Assembly: GCA_002794785.1 (NCBI GenBank)
Contig: NBBA01000010.1
Span: 1,426,001 to 1,490,000, forward strand
Length of the DNA stretch: 64,000 bases
Direction: 5' to 3'
From: Coniferiporia sulphurascens
Taxonomy: Eukaryota > Basidiomycota > Agaricomycetes > Hymenochaetales > Hymenochaetaceae
Part shown: in pieces, positions 11,162-22,443 of the stretch
Numbering within the stretch: the stretch's first letter is position 1
Layout: every line of letters starts with the position of its first letter
Position numbers and translations under genes: made by a program
The notes under the pieces: generated by a model
What the model was told of the DNA's origin: nothing
The model's input: only the letters and a program-made list of their open reading frames with translations
Databases searched by the model: none

Positions 11162-12753
11162 ATGCTTAAGACAAACATCATGAAACGCGTTGGTCAACTT
11201 TTTTCCAAGGTAACACATCCAAAGGCCTCAACTTCTCGACATGGTGCTTGTGACGCGGCAAAGTGGGCGACTCTTGACGAAGACCTTTACGAAAATCCGC
11301 CTCCGATCCTATTCTCGTCTCCTTCACTTCCCGTGCTTCCCATAGAGTTATGGCATCGCATTTTGGCCTTCGTCTGCCACGTTCCCGGAACATTGTCGGT
11401 ATCACTTCCGGATGCTTTTCGAGCGGGCACACACGTCTTCGACACGAGGAAGCAGGAACGCGCGAGTCGGCGCGACGCCGTCGCACTTCAACTTGTCTGT
11501 CGCGCATGGCGGGTCGTCGCAATCAAACACACGTACGAGAGACTCGTTCTGTGTTGCGAAAAGCACATGGCCCCACTCGTCGAAGTCCTTGAGTTTTCCA
11601 AGGCGCGGGATGCAAAGGCACGCGGGTACGGATGGTGGGTACGTGAAATTGAAACCAGGAGAGATTCGTGCCAGGGTGGGGTTGCAGATGATGCCGCATC
11701 AATCCGGGCAGAAGCCAAATCACACTTCGTGAATTCTGTCCGTGTGCTACGCTGCACTCAGCGACTCCAAATTTACATCAATAAAAACGGCTGGGGGAAG
11801 CCGTTAGGTCAGATCACGTACAGATGCGTCCTTCTCGCACTCGGTAAATACGGTGGCACATCGCTGCAACGACTCGAGTGGGCTGCAAGCGAGAGCCCGC
11901 GATGGGAGGATCTGCGCCTTCTCTTGCGAATGACGCCGAGTCTCCGTTCGCTATCTCTTCTTTACTTGACCTTCGGACAAGCACAGGTAGAAATTCCTCG
12001 CGCACACGAACGGCCGTGCTACCTGCCTTACCTGAGCGATTTACGTCTTGGTCCCTTTCCGACCCCGTTAGGTGCATCCATTCCATATTGGGATGAATTG
12101 CTTGCTTTCTTGATGCCCCCCCAAAAAGGTGTCCCATCTTCAGTTAATTCGTCTGTAGATTGCGATCTACAGCTCCCATCGCTTCGCTCTCTCTGGATCA
12201 CCCCCTTGAATTTCATGTCTTCTGACCGGCCGACCGAGCGCTTCTTCACAATATACGGCCCGCGCATACAACATCTCCAAACCTCAAATATGACACCGAG
12301 AAACGTGCTCACAGTCGCGGAAAGCGCGGCCGTCGTGCGGAATCGCGCGCTGCGGACGCTGCTTGCGTTGTATCCGGACCTTCGTTCGCTCGTCTTCAAC
12401 CCCCTCCAGTCGACATTATTTCCGCTCGCGCACGCACGACTCGAGCGCATCGCACTCTTCCCCCCTCACGAAAATCACATCAATGTTCCGTTCCGCATGT
12501 TCGCCACCCTCATCCAGAAGCCCATAGACAGAGTTATCTTGGAGTTACTTGGTGGTAACTTTCCAAATCTGAAAACTCTGCGTCTGCGAGACCACGGAGC
12601 CCTAGGATGCTTAGGTTCCGCCAGTCGAGAGATTGGATCGAGGACTGGGTTCTGAGACTAGAGGAACATGGGATCCACTTTGAAAACCGTGATGGGATGA
12701 GGTTCAAGCTTACTATGGAGGAAAGTATGGAATTTATGCCTGATAATATCTAA
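11162..12753 (+). pseudogene. F-box protein with LRR-like repeats, late frameshift
   Basis: Intronless frame of 497 codons from 11162 (a nearby ATG at 11180 is also possible). An F-box-like segment (LPVLPIELWHRILAFV, then ALQLVCRAWRVVA) occupies about residues 57-120; the rest is rich in LRR-like stretches (LRSLSLLYLTF, LPSLRSLWI, FPNLKTLRL) as in mushroom F-box/LRR proteins, which act as SCF ubiquitin-ligase substrate receptors. The listed frame ends abruptly at 12655. The -1 alternative frame from about 12608 continues with family-like sequence (SRDWIEDWVLRLEEHGIHF) to a stop at 12751-12753. One missing base near 12600-12610 explains this; a sequencing error cannot be excluded, so gene or recent pseudogene are both possible. 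Confidence 0.7.
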
Positions 12754-13035
12754 AAATGCACGCGTAATACGGATTTTTCTCTTCGTTGAATAGGCAACAC
12801 AACTGGGCTTTACATTCTAACCCCGTTATCGTGTTTGCATTGAGGCCATTCATCGGCGCAGGGACATCCTGTGGTGTAGCATATCGTCGTTATGGAGATA
12901 ACAATTCGTGATAAGTCCGTTTTCCGTCCGCTGTTTTAAAGAGCTCCGCGCAAGCTCCTATCTGCACTACCTGGATATGTGATAGCAACAATCAAAAGGA
13001 CCAATCAAGGAATATTCGGATAATGCGTGCGTCCG

Positions 13036-14733
13036 CTAGGCCGGATAGAGAATTTCTACGCATCTGGGTACAATATCAAAACATGTCACGACGAGGGCAC
13101 TGCTGAAAGGCTCCAACGAAAAATCCCGTTCACTATCAAAGATATCTGCGGGGAGTGAAGCACAGTATAGCTCCCCTCGTGCGTCCAGGCCCAGAAAATA
13201 TGACATGGGCTCTTTCCGTCTCGCCGCCCTGACATCCCGCGTCCCGTTGTACTTGGCTAAAATACGTCCCGAATGCGTCATAGATCGTTGAAAGTCACAT
13301 ATGACGGCATTTACAGAAGACAAGTACGAGCGGCGATCTTTAATATGGGTTGACCGGCGAAAAGATTTCAAAACGGCTGAAGGATCCTGCAGATTATCTT
13401 CATCCCGGAAGTCGAAAACGAAGTGGTTCGCAACGTCGAAAAACGCAGTTTTCCCGTCTTCATCTTCAGAATAGACTTTGATAATCACCATTGCCTGAAT
13501 TTCTGTTGTGCGCCTTCCAGTCGAGGACGGCACGTATACTGAAATTGGCGAAACAGTCTCCATTACGAAACCATCTTGCGCCCTGAGTTCCCATGAAAAT
13601 GACTTTATATCCGTCAAGTTTACGATTGAACTCGCAGTACTGAACTGCCGACATGAGAACAAGCCGATCTTGTGACCCCTCAAGAAATCTTTAAGGATAT
13701 AAATCAAATGGCCGTCCACTATTTCTATATGTCGAATAATAGAGACTTTCCCTGGAAAAGGATGCTCGTTTAACACTAATCCTAGAAGCCAGTCGAGGAA
13801 GGGAAATACACACAATTTCGATTTCGGTTTTCTGACCTGTTTTCCAATTTACGATAATTATCGACGTGATGAAGTTTGAAAACGAGAATACCGCCGCATA
13901 ACCCCCTCTCAGACAGAGTTGAAAGAGGGAAGTAAGGTATCCTCGTTCTCGCTGGTATTCTATGGCAGCAATGCTGACAAACTCGGCTTGTTGGCCATCT
14001 GTATGGTTAAGCCGGAAGACTTCAAACAAGCTATGACCAGAAGACGATTGTCAGGGATATGTTTGGCCGTGAAAATAATGACATGCTGACATTTTAGCCA
14101 AACTCATGTTCATTGACAATACCATTACTATCAGAGACGCGTCCGGAAGGACTTCAACAGCAAAATCCAGCATCGTGACGCTAGTACCCATCTTGGAAAA
14201 TGTCCAGATTAACTTGTTTGTATGCACATCGAAAGCCTGCAAATAATCTTTACGAAGGTTCGCGAAAAAAAGGTAGTTCCCTCCGGGAGCTAAGATAGTA
14301 GTGAAGCAATTCGGATCCAGCGAGAGGTCGGCAGTATTGAGGGCTGTCTCGACTGTGACAGAGGTCCTCCGCGTATCTGAGTTTATCGGAAAACCTCTCA
14401 TCCATGATCGGTTTCCACGTACGGCAGTAACAGTCAACGAGCGGAGCTCTGAGTAAGGAAGGTTTTCCACTTCGATGTAAGGAAGAAGATTCGGAGCGCA
14501 GGGTTGGTTAAGAAGCTGAAGCTGGACAAGCCATAGGTGACGCGTAGCGATAATATCGCGCAGAAAAGAGCATGTCTAAGATGGAGAATTAGAGTATTGA
14601 AAATGCTCTCAGCCCAATGAGAAGGTCCTGCAATTGAACATACCCTCTCTAGTGATAGGATTTCCTCAACCTGAAGACTATATAGCACATTGAGAACGAC
14701 GTCCTTGGGCAAATCCGAAAGCTTGGTCGGCAT
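13036..14733 (-). CDS. F-box family member A
   Basis: Four exons read on the minus strand: 14733-14644, 14575-14091, 14030-13810, 13751-13036, giving 503 aa. Exon 1 encodes the F-box core (LPKDVVLNVLY...ILSLER) and ends right after LER as in all seven members. Exon 2 opens with TCSFLRDIIATRHLWL and carries the family signature LAPGGNYLFF; exon 3 holds IIIVNWK; exon 4 holds HLIYI and a degenerate C-terminal half. A donor GTATTT at 13809 with acceptor CCAG makes the last junction in frame, so no frameshift is needed. The F-box suggests a Skp1-binding adaptor of an SCF ubiquitin ligase; the C-terminal region has no domain I can name and may form a beta-propeller-like fold. It is the most divergent of the seven. 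Confidence 0.72.
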
Positions 14734-15463
14734 GTCGGTGTATCGAGCTTATCGGTTGGCGGTGGGCTTCTGCAAGAAAATACACAGCCGTCTCGACTCG
14801 AAAACTCCTGAGTACGCAGTAGATCGATGGATCGGACTCGGGGCAACTGTCCAGTCACTATCACCTTGATAGGTCGCTGGGCAGGTCGCTGGCAGGCTGC
14901 GACGCCGTGAAAGCTTTACGTAATCTCAGGAGTAACAATCGATTTGTTACGTACTGTATCATCTACTGCTATATCAGGAACGTTATTCTCTTTGAGAAAC
15001 GCCACAGGTCGGGGCAACAAACAGGGCCGCGTCGGAAAGCTGCATATTCTAAGGCATTTCGCGTTTCGTTTGACGATATCCGGGATCTCGGGAAATGGTG
15101 CCGGTGCAAGTCTCAGTCGGCGTTTTTCCACCGGATGTTTTGAGGTACGGGATCCGTGAAAACCGTACACACTTACCAGAAAATATCAGCGCGAGCAAAC
15201 GGAGACATTTTTACATATGTTTTATCTTTATGTAAAGTCACGCCGAAGGACATCCCAGTCGACCGGATCAGGTATCCCCGAACTTAAAGGCCTCAGATTT
15301 TTAATTTTCGACCGAGTTTGTAGCACGACTCATTATCTCCAATCGAAAGGAACTTGTGCAAGAAATTCGAAGTGGGGAAAACAGTATATATAAAGGTCCA
15401 TTAATTATACCATGCTTCCTAAGTTATGACCCAATAATTTGATCCAATAATTACTACCGTGAC
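14734..15463. other. intergenic
   Basis: About 730 bp with the promoter of F-box member A (minus strand) and the 3' flank of the FAD oxidase gene. No further feature seen. Confidence 0.5.
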
Positions 15464-18415
15464 TCATACGAGTGTCGCCGGGATGTAACAACTAAACTGA
15501 GGACTCGACGTGCCCTTGAAACCAACTGCAAATGAACGAAGATAGAAATACCCCTGTTAGAAGGCATCCCGCTGCGCGCGCAAAATGAAGAGTGCTTACC
15601 GCATTGCCAGCAATCCAGAATATGATCCGGGTCGCTTGATGGATGGTCAATCACGGGAATTGGTCTTAAAGTAACCCGTACTTACTATTTGTTCTTAATC
15701 GAGAGGAGCTCGTCGTAATTTGAACCCCAGAAAGATTCTAAAACAAGATCGTTAGATATAGCCTAATTACGGTAACGCGAAGGAAATATACCTTCGAAAT
15801 TCGGTTCATATACGTCGGCTTCGTTCTAAGAATGTCGTATCGTAAGGCGATGCGGAATTGATCTCAGTTCAAAGCGGTGGAACGAACCTGGTATGCACCC
15901 GAATTAGGCGTAATGTTTCTGACAACGTCCATGTTGGTAGTCAAATTCTTAAAAATCTGAACAGAGTCCGTAAAACTTGTGTTGAAATTCCAGAATGTCG
16001 ACGTTGTCACCTGAAAGACACAAGCATATTAGAACAGACAACGCATTCACACTGAGTGATGATACTTACATGCCACATTGAGTTCCTCCATGCTGGAGTA
16101 ACGCTGGTACCAGTAGTAGTTTCCGCCATTGGCTCCAAAGAATAGAGGTCCCACTTGGAAAATGATAGGGAGGGGGACGCCACCAGTAGCAGGTAAAAGG
16201 GCATTAACGAGTTCGGACCGTGAGTCTTCCGTGGCAAAGTTCGCAACAGGAATGAGGCGAGACGCTGTTGCAAACGGGAGACCAATAGGCTAGTGAGCGG
16301 GAAAAGGAAGCATGAGTTGCGGCTCATGCTTTGGGTGACCGATTTGATGGATGACGCACCACCACCGATCCAGCAATGAAGGTGTTGTAGAAACTGAGAT
16401 AGGATGGTTCAACAGTATGTACGATGGTAGCATTAAGTTCCGTCGTGGCAAAATCCAGTATGTCCTGCATAGCAAGCGTCGCTTCGGCATCACTGATTAT
16501 AGGATTCGTATAAACCATCCCGCTATCCGGCTGTTTCGGCGGGAAGGGTCAGTGTGAAATAGGGAAAGTAAAAATAATAAAACATACGAAAACGAATCCA
16601 CCCCAGCCTGTTCGAATCAAAAGAACGAAGAAAAGGAATTGAGATCATGTTGCAGAAGAGTCAAAAAAACACGGATGTCATACCCGTCTCAGATAATGCC
16701 ACGGCTTTAGAGGAAATGAGGCTTAGCCACTCCTGTTGCTTGGTAATGTTGGTCGCGAGTGATGACGCCGTGACGCTAAAACTGAAGGAGTCGCAAAGTA
16801 CGTTATTTAGTATTCTAAATCCCTTCGTCCTCGCGGAAGAAGACTCACACAGGAAGTGACACCTTGGGCAACGCCAAAGTAGTGACTGAGGTGACGACTC
16901 CGAAGGTGCCGCCTCCTCCGCCTCGGATGGCGAAGAACAGGTCCGAATTTTGGCATTCATTTGCAATAAGGACTTTTCCTGTCGGTACGACAACCTCAAC
17001 TTCGAGCTAACGAGCATAACAATAATTATCAATGTTTGCAACGCCGAAGAGTGATTAATAATCCCACTCACAAGACGGTCGACAAACAGGCCGTAGGCGT
17101 TCGATAAAATGCTATTCAGATAGAGATATCAGCATTGCGCAAACAATACGTAAGAAATTATATTAACCTATGTCCCCCACCCTGGATAGATCGGAAAATT
17201 CACAGAAGACATGCGTTAAAATTTTGGCGACCAGTATTCCAGAAATAGTCCGCGGGAACTGACCATGAGATAACCGCCCGCCGCCCCTACAGTGGGGTCC
17301 GCTCCACCAGGGATTGTGACATTATTGGCATCGGCGAAGTCATATACTTGAAGGAAAGTGACTCCAGCCTAGCAGGTTCGAAATGAGAAATCATAAGATA
17401 TAATGTTAATAAATGTCCATAACTCACCCCCATCGTCACGGCAGCCGTGCCCTCGCATTCGCTACATCCGGTCGGTTTGAAGTTTTTGCTGTAAGAAAAC
17501 TTTATTGATCTTCAGAAAGGTATGACTAAACCGGAGAGTATTGAAAGCACCAACCGAATCAAGGTTGTGCGTCTGTGAGAAGGCATTTTTTTCTTCTTAG
17601 AAGCTAGTATAAGTAGGCAAATGGAAGCTGACGTACAAATAACGACAACGCATCTGGTGCGCTGCTTCGGCCCTTGTAGTCGTGCTAATTATGACAAGCA
17701 AAAGTAAATTATTATGAAGTACGTTTGTCGCGGGCTGCACAGACTCACTCCAGTATTCTTCACGACAAGAGTCACGTTATTCTGTTTCGCGAAATTAAAG
17801 CCGGCAATGATATCGTTCGTATTCTCCACATCGATCTGAAAGCTCATTTAGCATCAACACTATGTCTACAGACAGACAAAGATACGCACAAAGAAGGGGG
17901 GGACGCTTCCCTGGCTACACGTTCGTGGCGGAGCGAACGCGAGAGGGTTAGTTGGATCGGTCGAGTCCAAAAGACACTGGACAGATGTGGCCTGGCAGGT
18001 CTCCCATTCCGTCTGTGGCGTAAATGCTCGTTTATTTCTCCTTATAAGGGGAATTTGGAAAAAATACATGCATTCATGAAGGACCCAAAGAAGTCACGCC
18101 GGAAAGCTTTAAAATAAGGACTTATTAGACATTGGCACGACCAGAAAGTTGAGTGTACCTACTCCTGTTGGTGTAATTCTCCTGTATCGCACTACATGCG
18201 CTAACCTCAAATATTCCACCGGTGTTATTGGAGACTGGAAAGCATGGCCGGGAAAACGGAACCCCGACAGAGAGGCGGCCTTGGACAGTTGCGTTGAGCG
18301 TGGTCCATTCTTCCTGAGATACCGACAAGACGGATACGGCCCGTACCCCGGCCAATGACGCGACCAAAGTAGCAAAGAGAGCGACCCGGGCAAGACGTGG
18401 ACGTGCGGAACTCAT
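15464..18415 (-). CDS. secreted FAD-linked oxidase (BBE/isoamyl alcohol oxidase-like)
   Basis: About 14 short exons on the minus strand. Exon 1 (18415-18163) has a signal peptide (hydrophobic LFATLVASLAGVRA) and the family motif GRLSVGVPFSRPCF. Later exons give WETC...CLLD, CSQGSVPPFF (18026-17890), the FAD-domain piece ending VVKNTG (17835-17749), the flavinylation-region HDYKGRSS (17684-17637), IPGGADPTVGAAGG, AIRGGGGGTFGVVTS (about 17000-16860), PAWRNSMWH, and the berberine-bridge C-terminus YDPDHILDCWQCVG with stop at 15464. Such enzymes are extracellular covalent flavoproteins that oxidise sugars or alcohols. Most junctions keep frame, but at about 16120 one extra A in GGAAACTACT shifts the frame between GANGG and TSVTPAWRNS; this is a recent lesion or a sequence error. 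Exact bounds of the small exons at 17470-17570 are uncertain. Confidence 0.82.
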
Positions 18416-21400
18416 CTTGCACTAAGCTGAAGAACAGGATAGACCTCAGGAATCGGAAGTGCGGGAGTGGGCTGCACCAGTAGCTCGGGATTCCATGTCG
18501 TACTTGTAGCTTGGATATGAATGGACATAGCCATCACCGCTCGAATCCGGGAACCTGATGGTATGTTTACTAACTTACTAAGTGTCCAGGAACGTTCCTG
18601 GTTGGATCTGCCGGATACGCACGCTATCTCCAACCGCGGAGCAAAATATAGACCATGCAGATTGAGGTTACACACCGACAATCGCACTATTTTGTACAGA
18701 CCCCGGTTGCAAAGCGGGAGCCTTTGCTGCGGCTCTCCAGATTAGGAACAAAAAAACAGAAAGCATGCCAGTGAGATTATATCAGCACAGTCCAGAAGGC
18801 GAGGTCATGCTGTTAAGCCGAATCCAGTAGATACACAGCGAGACAGCTGCACTCTTCCAAGGTCGGGCCCCCCACGGAGAGTACGGTTTATCGGGGCTAT
18901 CAGCACAGCCGGGCCAGTAGTTCTCAGCATCAAAAGATGGCTAGAGCCAGATGATGATAGTACTATATTGATCGGATTCTTTGAAGCCAGGCAGCCGATA
19001 ATATGAAATCGGGTGTCCCAGACTGTCATGGTGAAACAGGTTTGACTGGGACGGCAGGTGAACAGGGTCGACGAGCTGAGCGCGAAGTTGAAGACGTTGC
19101 TGTGAGAGTCGACAGATGGTTGCATTCATGGGGCGCTTCGCGGCTCGAAGTGTACGGTGTGATCTGTAAGCGGGGTATCCCGGCCTTCGGCCATCCCGAA
19201 AATAGTGCCACGTTACTTTTTTTTAGATTTCACGTTCCCCCGACCTGCATCGTCAATTGGTCCAAGAGATCGTGAAGTCAAGTTTTATATATACTAGTAC
19301 TGCATTCCTTACTGATCTAGCTACCCTTGTCCTAAATCGTCAAAAACATCCCAAGCCCAAAACCGCCGGTAGCGCATTCACCTGCTCCTCGAAGTTCGAT
19401 TACTGTCAGCGTTCTTCTTAAAAAGATGGCACCACTCTCGGATCCTTACTTAGGATAAGAGTTCAGGACCTGTTGGTCTCCAGAGCACCAGGTGATGATA
19501 CGGAGCTATTTTTACTCCGAGCTACTCTTCAGTCTGCCATATGTACGCGTGTCGTTATACACATTCGACAATATGATTTCCTGCTGATATTTTTGTGAAG
19601 AAAACAGGAAGCAATTCCCAAGATCAAGTGCCTGGCCTTCCGCGCCACGAAGCTGTGTCAACGGAATTCTGATACCTCGGGTTTTGTTTCCCATCGTGAC
19701 TGTGGGAAGTACCCGGGCCAATTCATCCCCGGCCGGTAATCTTTAGTCGACGGTAAGAGGACAGGGCCGTAATTATACTGTAATATATATGCTGCAGATC
19801 GTTGCTTCCGTAGAAAACTGGTCGATAAACGAGCGAAGAAGAACCTTAAATATCCTGTTGAATGAACTCACGACAACATGGGAAGATGGGAGGTGGGCCT
19901 AGAAGAAATGTTATCAATTATACATTGATTTCTCAGGTCGAAGCGAGCCCCCTCAAAGCCGGAAATTCATACTACGGAAGCAAAAGCAGAATATGGGCGA
20001 TATGGTACCCATGATATCTCGTAACATTACCCAGCACCACGGCCCAAGAAATCTTCACGTAGCTGATGGACACGTTCGTCGGAACTGGTGCGGGCCGTCC
20101 TGAGGGTTTGACAAGAAGAGGTGATCAACCTGTCCAATCGTTCTGAATCACACCCTCTAACTTTAATCCGTGTTAAAGTTTACCTCCCGCAGCCGAAATA
20201 ACGCTCAAGGTACTTATAGTGGAGGATGAACGGAAGAGGTACGCGACGAGACCGACAGAAACGGAGCGTGGTCATGAAGACTAGTTATAGGATCAAGGAT
20301 ACTGGGTTTGTTGCGGATGAATGTCATGTTATCCCGAGTCCCACCGAAGCACAAACTAGGTATTTACCACTCTTCCCAAGCTCATGGTTTGCCGTTATCT
20401 CTGGTGCTGTGCACGGCACAGTGCGCCCTCCTCGCCGAGGCCAACGAAATGGCACCTGATTGCGCTTTTCTGAATGTTTCTGTATAGATCCCATTAACAT
20501 CCTCACGGCAAACAAGAGCCTCTTTGTCCCGTGCCGACGCATGTTCCGAATGAATCGCAATATACGGGAGGCGCCGGTTCAGAGTGGGGAAGAAATTGTC
20601 GACCCGAAAGTTGAGGTTTACAGGAACCAAGACACAGGTCATCGGAGCTGATATGCGACATCCTGATATTCCCTGCACATATGCTGTGGTGGGCGACTCT
20701 CCTGAATCATAGGGTCTTCCTCGTGAGAAATTGCTCGGACTTGTCACTTCCTCCACGGGAACGGGGATCACTAGGCACGGTCCGAACACACGAAGGTACA
20801 ATGCAGTGTACGATTTTTGGTGGGACAAACTTTTGAGGTAGTTTGCAATTCAGGACCAGGAACTAGTATGTATAGAGAAACAATTTATTGATCCCGGATT
20901 TTCACTTTGTCCATAGTATATGACAATCGTTTCAGATATGAACACTGAAAGCGTCTGAGAATCTGTTCGGCTCGCCATGAAATGGGCCTTTTTGATTCTT
21001 GTGAAGTTGATCCGAATGTCCCTGCGCCACTGGCTCCGCCCAGCGGATACCGATAGATACGCGAATCTTACAGGTACGTACCACCACCGCAGCAACGGCC
21101 CTAATGTCTCAGACTCCTGTGTGAACATATGCGCTTAGTAAGAATACGAAATGTCGGCCCGCACCGATCTATTAACATCACGTCTGTTTTTGGCAAGGTA
21201 GAGGCAGTTCATTCGCAGCCACTTGTGACAACGTGTGACGATCACGAGACAGGGACTTTTGGGTCAAAGTTCGCCTTATATAGTAACGATCGACATTCTC
21301 CATTTGGGAATTGCAGATTTTCAGACTTCGTTTTCCTCAACTGTTATTCTAACTACAACTCAACCAGGTCACGGATCAAAATTCTGTTCCACAGAAATGT

Positions 21401-21683
21401 TTATTTTGTATTTATCTACATTTTTGTGGAGCGCTTTAGGCTAATATAGCCTGTGTGCTGAGCAGTAAGGGAATGTAACTTCCCACCAGCCAAAGTGTGA
21501 CAGGAAGATCACGTGATAGTGGCTGTGAATGGACTGCCTCTACCTTATTGACATCTGTTGCAACATTAAGTGGCTGTTACAGCTCGGGCACATATACTAC
21601 TAAGCCGTGCCGAGGTAGTACCCTATTACTCCGGCTAACTTACTAATGTGCGTACATATGCACTGAATCAAATGCATAGGTTG
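18416..21683. other. long region without a recognised gene
   Basis: About 3.3 kb upstream of the oxidase. Minus-strand fragments look weakly coding (ARVLPTVTMGNKTRGIRIPL near 19640-19720; a 148-codon frame at 20382-20828; TARTSSDERVHQLREDFLGR near 20050-20110), but they could not be joined into a protein or matched to a family. It may hold a decayed gene or transposon. Confidence 0.4.
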
Positions 21684-21938
21684 TCTTAAAATCTATGCAC
21701 TGGTAGACAATGAGGTGCAGTGGTGAGATTTGAGGCAAAGGTGGGTTATCAGCGTAAACCGATGTATTTCTAGGATGAGACCAGCTCTCCTTATATACAC
21801 ATTCTGTGGGCTAGTACTACTATAACTATCTAGCTCCTATATTGTATGGCATTATCATTGTGTTATCGTTCACTTAGTAAGGTGGTTGATCTTATGACCA
21901 CGTACTATATTTATATCATTCGTTATATTTATTTAATA
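21684..21938 (-). mobile_element. solo LTR of the copia family, inverted
   Basis: 255 bp, reverse complement of the LTRs at 22118-22372 with about 10% or more divergence and small indels. Flanked by a perfect 5-bp duplication GGTTG (21679-21683 and 21939-21943), the mark of an insertion followed by LTR-LTR recombination. Many differences are CpG to TpG/CpA. Confidence 0.9.
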
Positions 21939-22117
21939 GGTTGTTATGAGGTCGGCGAATCGGAAGAGATGCGGTACACACTTCAGACTCAAACCTGTAG
22001 ATTTAAAAAAAACATTCAGAGCATTTGTCATCTCGCCCGCAGTCTGGAGTCGAATGGGGTAAGGGCGGTCGTGATTTCGTTTCAATACCCCTGTTGGATA
22101 TAATTCGTTACTACAGT

Positions 22118-22372
22118 TATTAAATAAATATAACGAACGATATAAATATAGTACGTGGTCATATGAACAACCACCTTACTAAGTGAACGATAACGCAACG
22201 ATAACGCCATACGATAGGAGCTAGTTAGTTATAGTAGTACTAGCCCACGGAATGTGTATATAAGGGGAGCTGGTCTCGCCCTAGAAATACATTGGTTTAC
22301 GCTGATAACCCACCTTGCCTGAACTTCACCACTGCACCTCATCGTCTACCACAACGTGCGTAGATTTTAAGA
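22118..22372 (+). repeat. copia copy 1, 5' LTR
   Basis: 255 bp starting TATTAAATAAATA and ending GATTTTAAGA. The termini are a short imperfect inverted repeat (TATTAAA / TTTAAGA) instead of the usual TG...CA. A TATATAA box lies at 22257-22263. Confidence 0.93.
22257..22263 (+). promoter_or_regulatory. TATA box in the 5' LTR
   Basis: TATATAA about 115 bp before the LTR end, in the place expected for the element promoter. It is conserved in the other LTR copies. Confidence 0.6.
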
Positions 22373-22383
22373 GGTTATGAGCC
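22373..22383 (+). promoter_or_regulatory. primer-binding site, half-tRNA initiator Met type
   Basis: GGTTATGAGCC directly abuts the LTR. It is complementary to the anticodon arm of initiator tRNA-Met (GGCTCATAACC, containing the CAT anticodon), not to a tRNA 3' end. Drosophila copia primes from an internal fragment of the same tRNA. The same site is present in copy 2. Confidence 0.75.
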
Positions 22384-22443
22384 TTGACTCTATAACTAAC
22401 GAAACGATTAACAAAAAAATATACATCCTCACATAACGAAATT

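Noticed and set aside
13740..13820. Apparent frameshift in F-box member A between NWK and the last exon
   Set aside because: An intron from GTATTT (13809) to CCAG (13752), 58 nt, joins both frames exactly, and the exon 2 length of 485 matches members D and F. No lesion is needed.
22141..22372. Reading the LTR region as an inverted-repeat DNA transposon with 21684-21938
   Set aside because: The two segments are LTRs of one copia family in opposite orientation, each with its own 5-bp target duplication.
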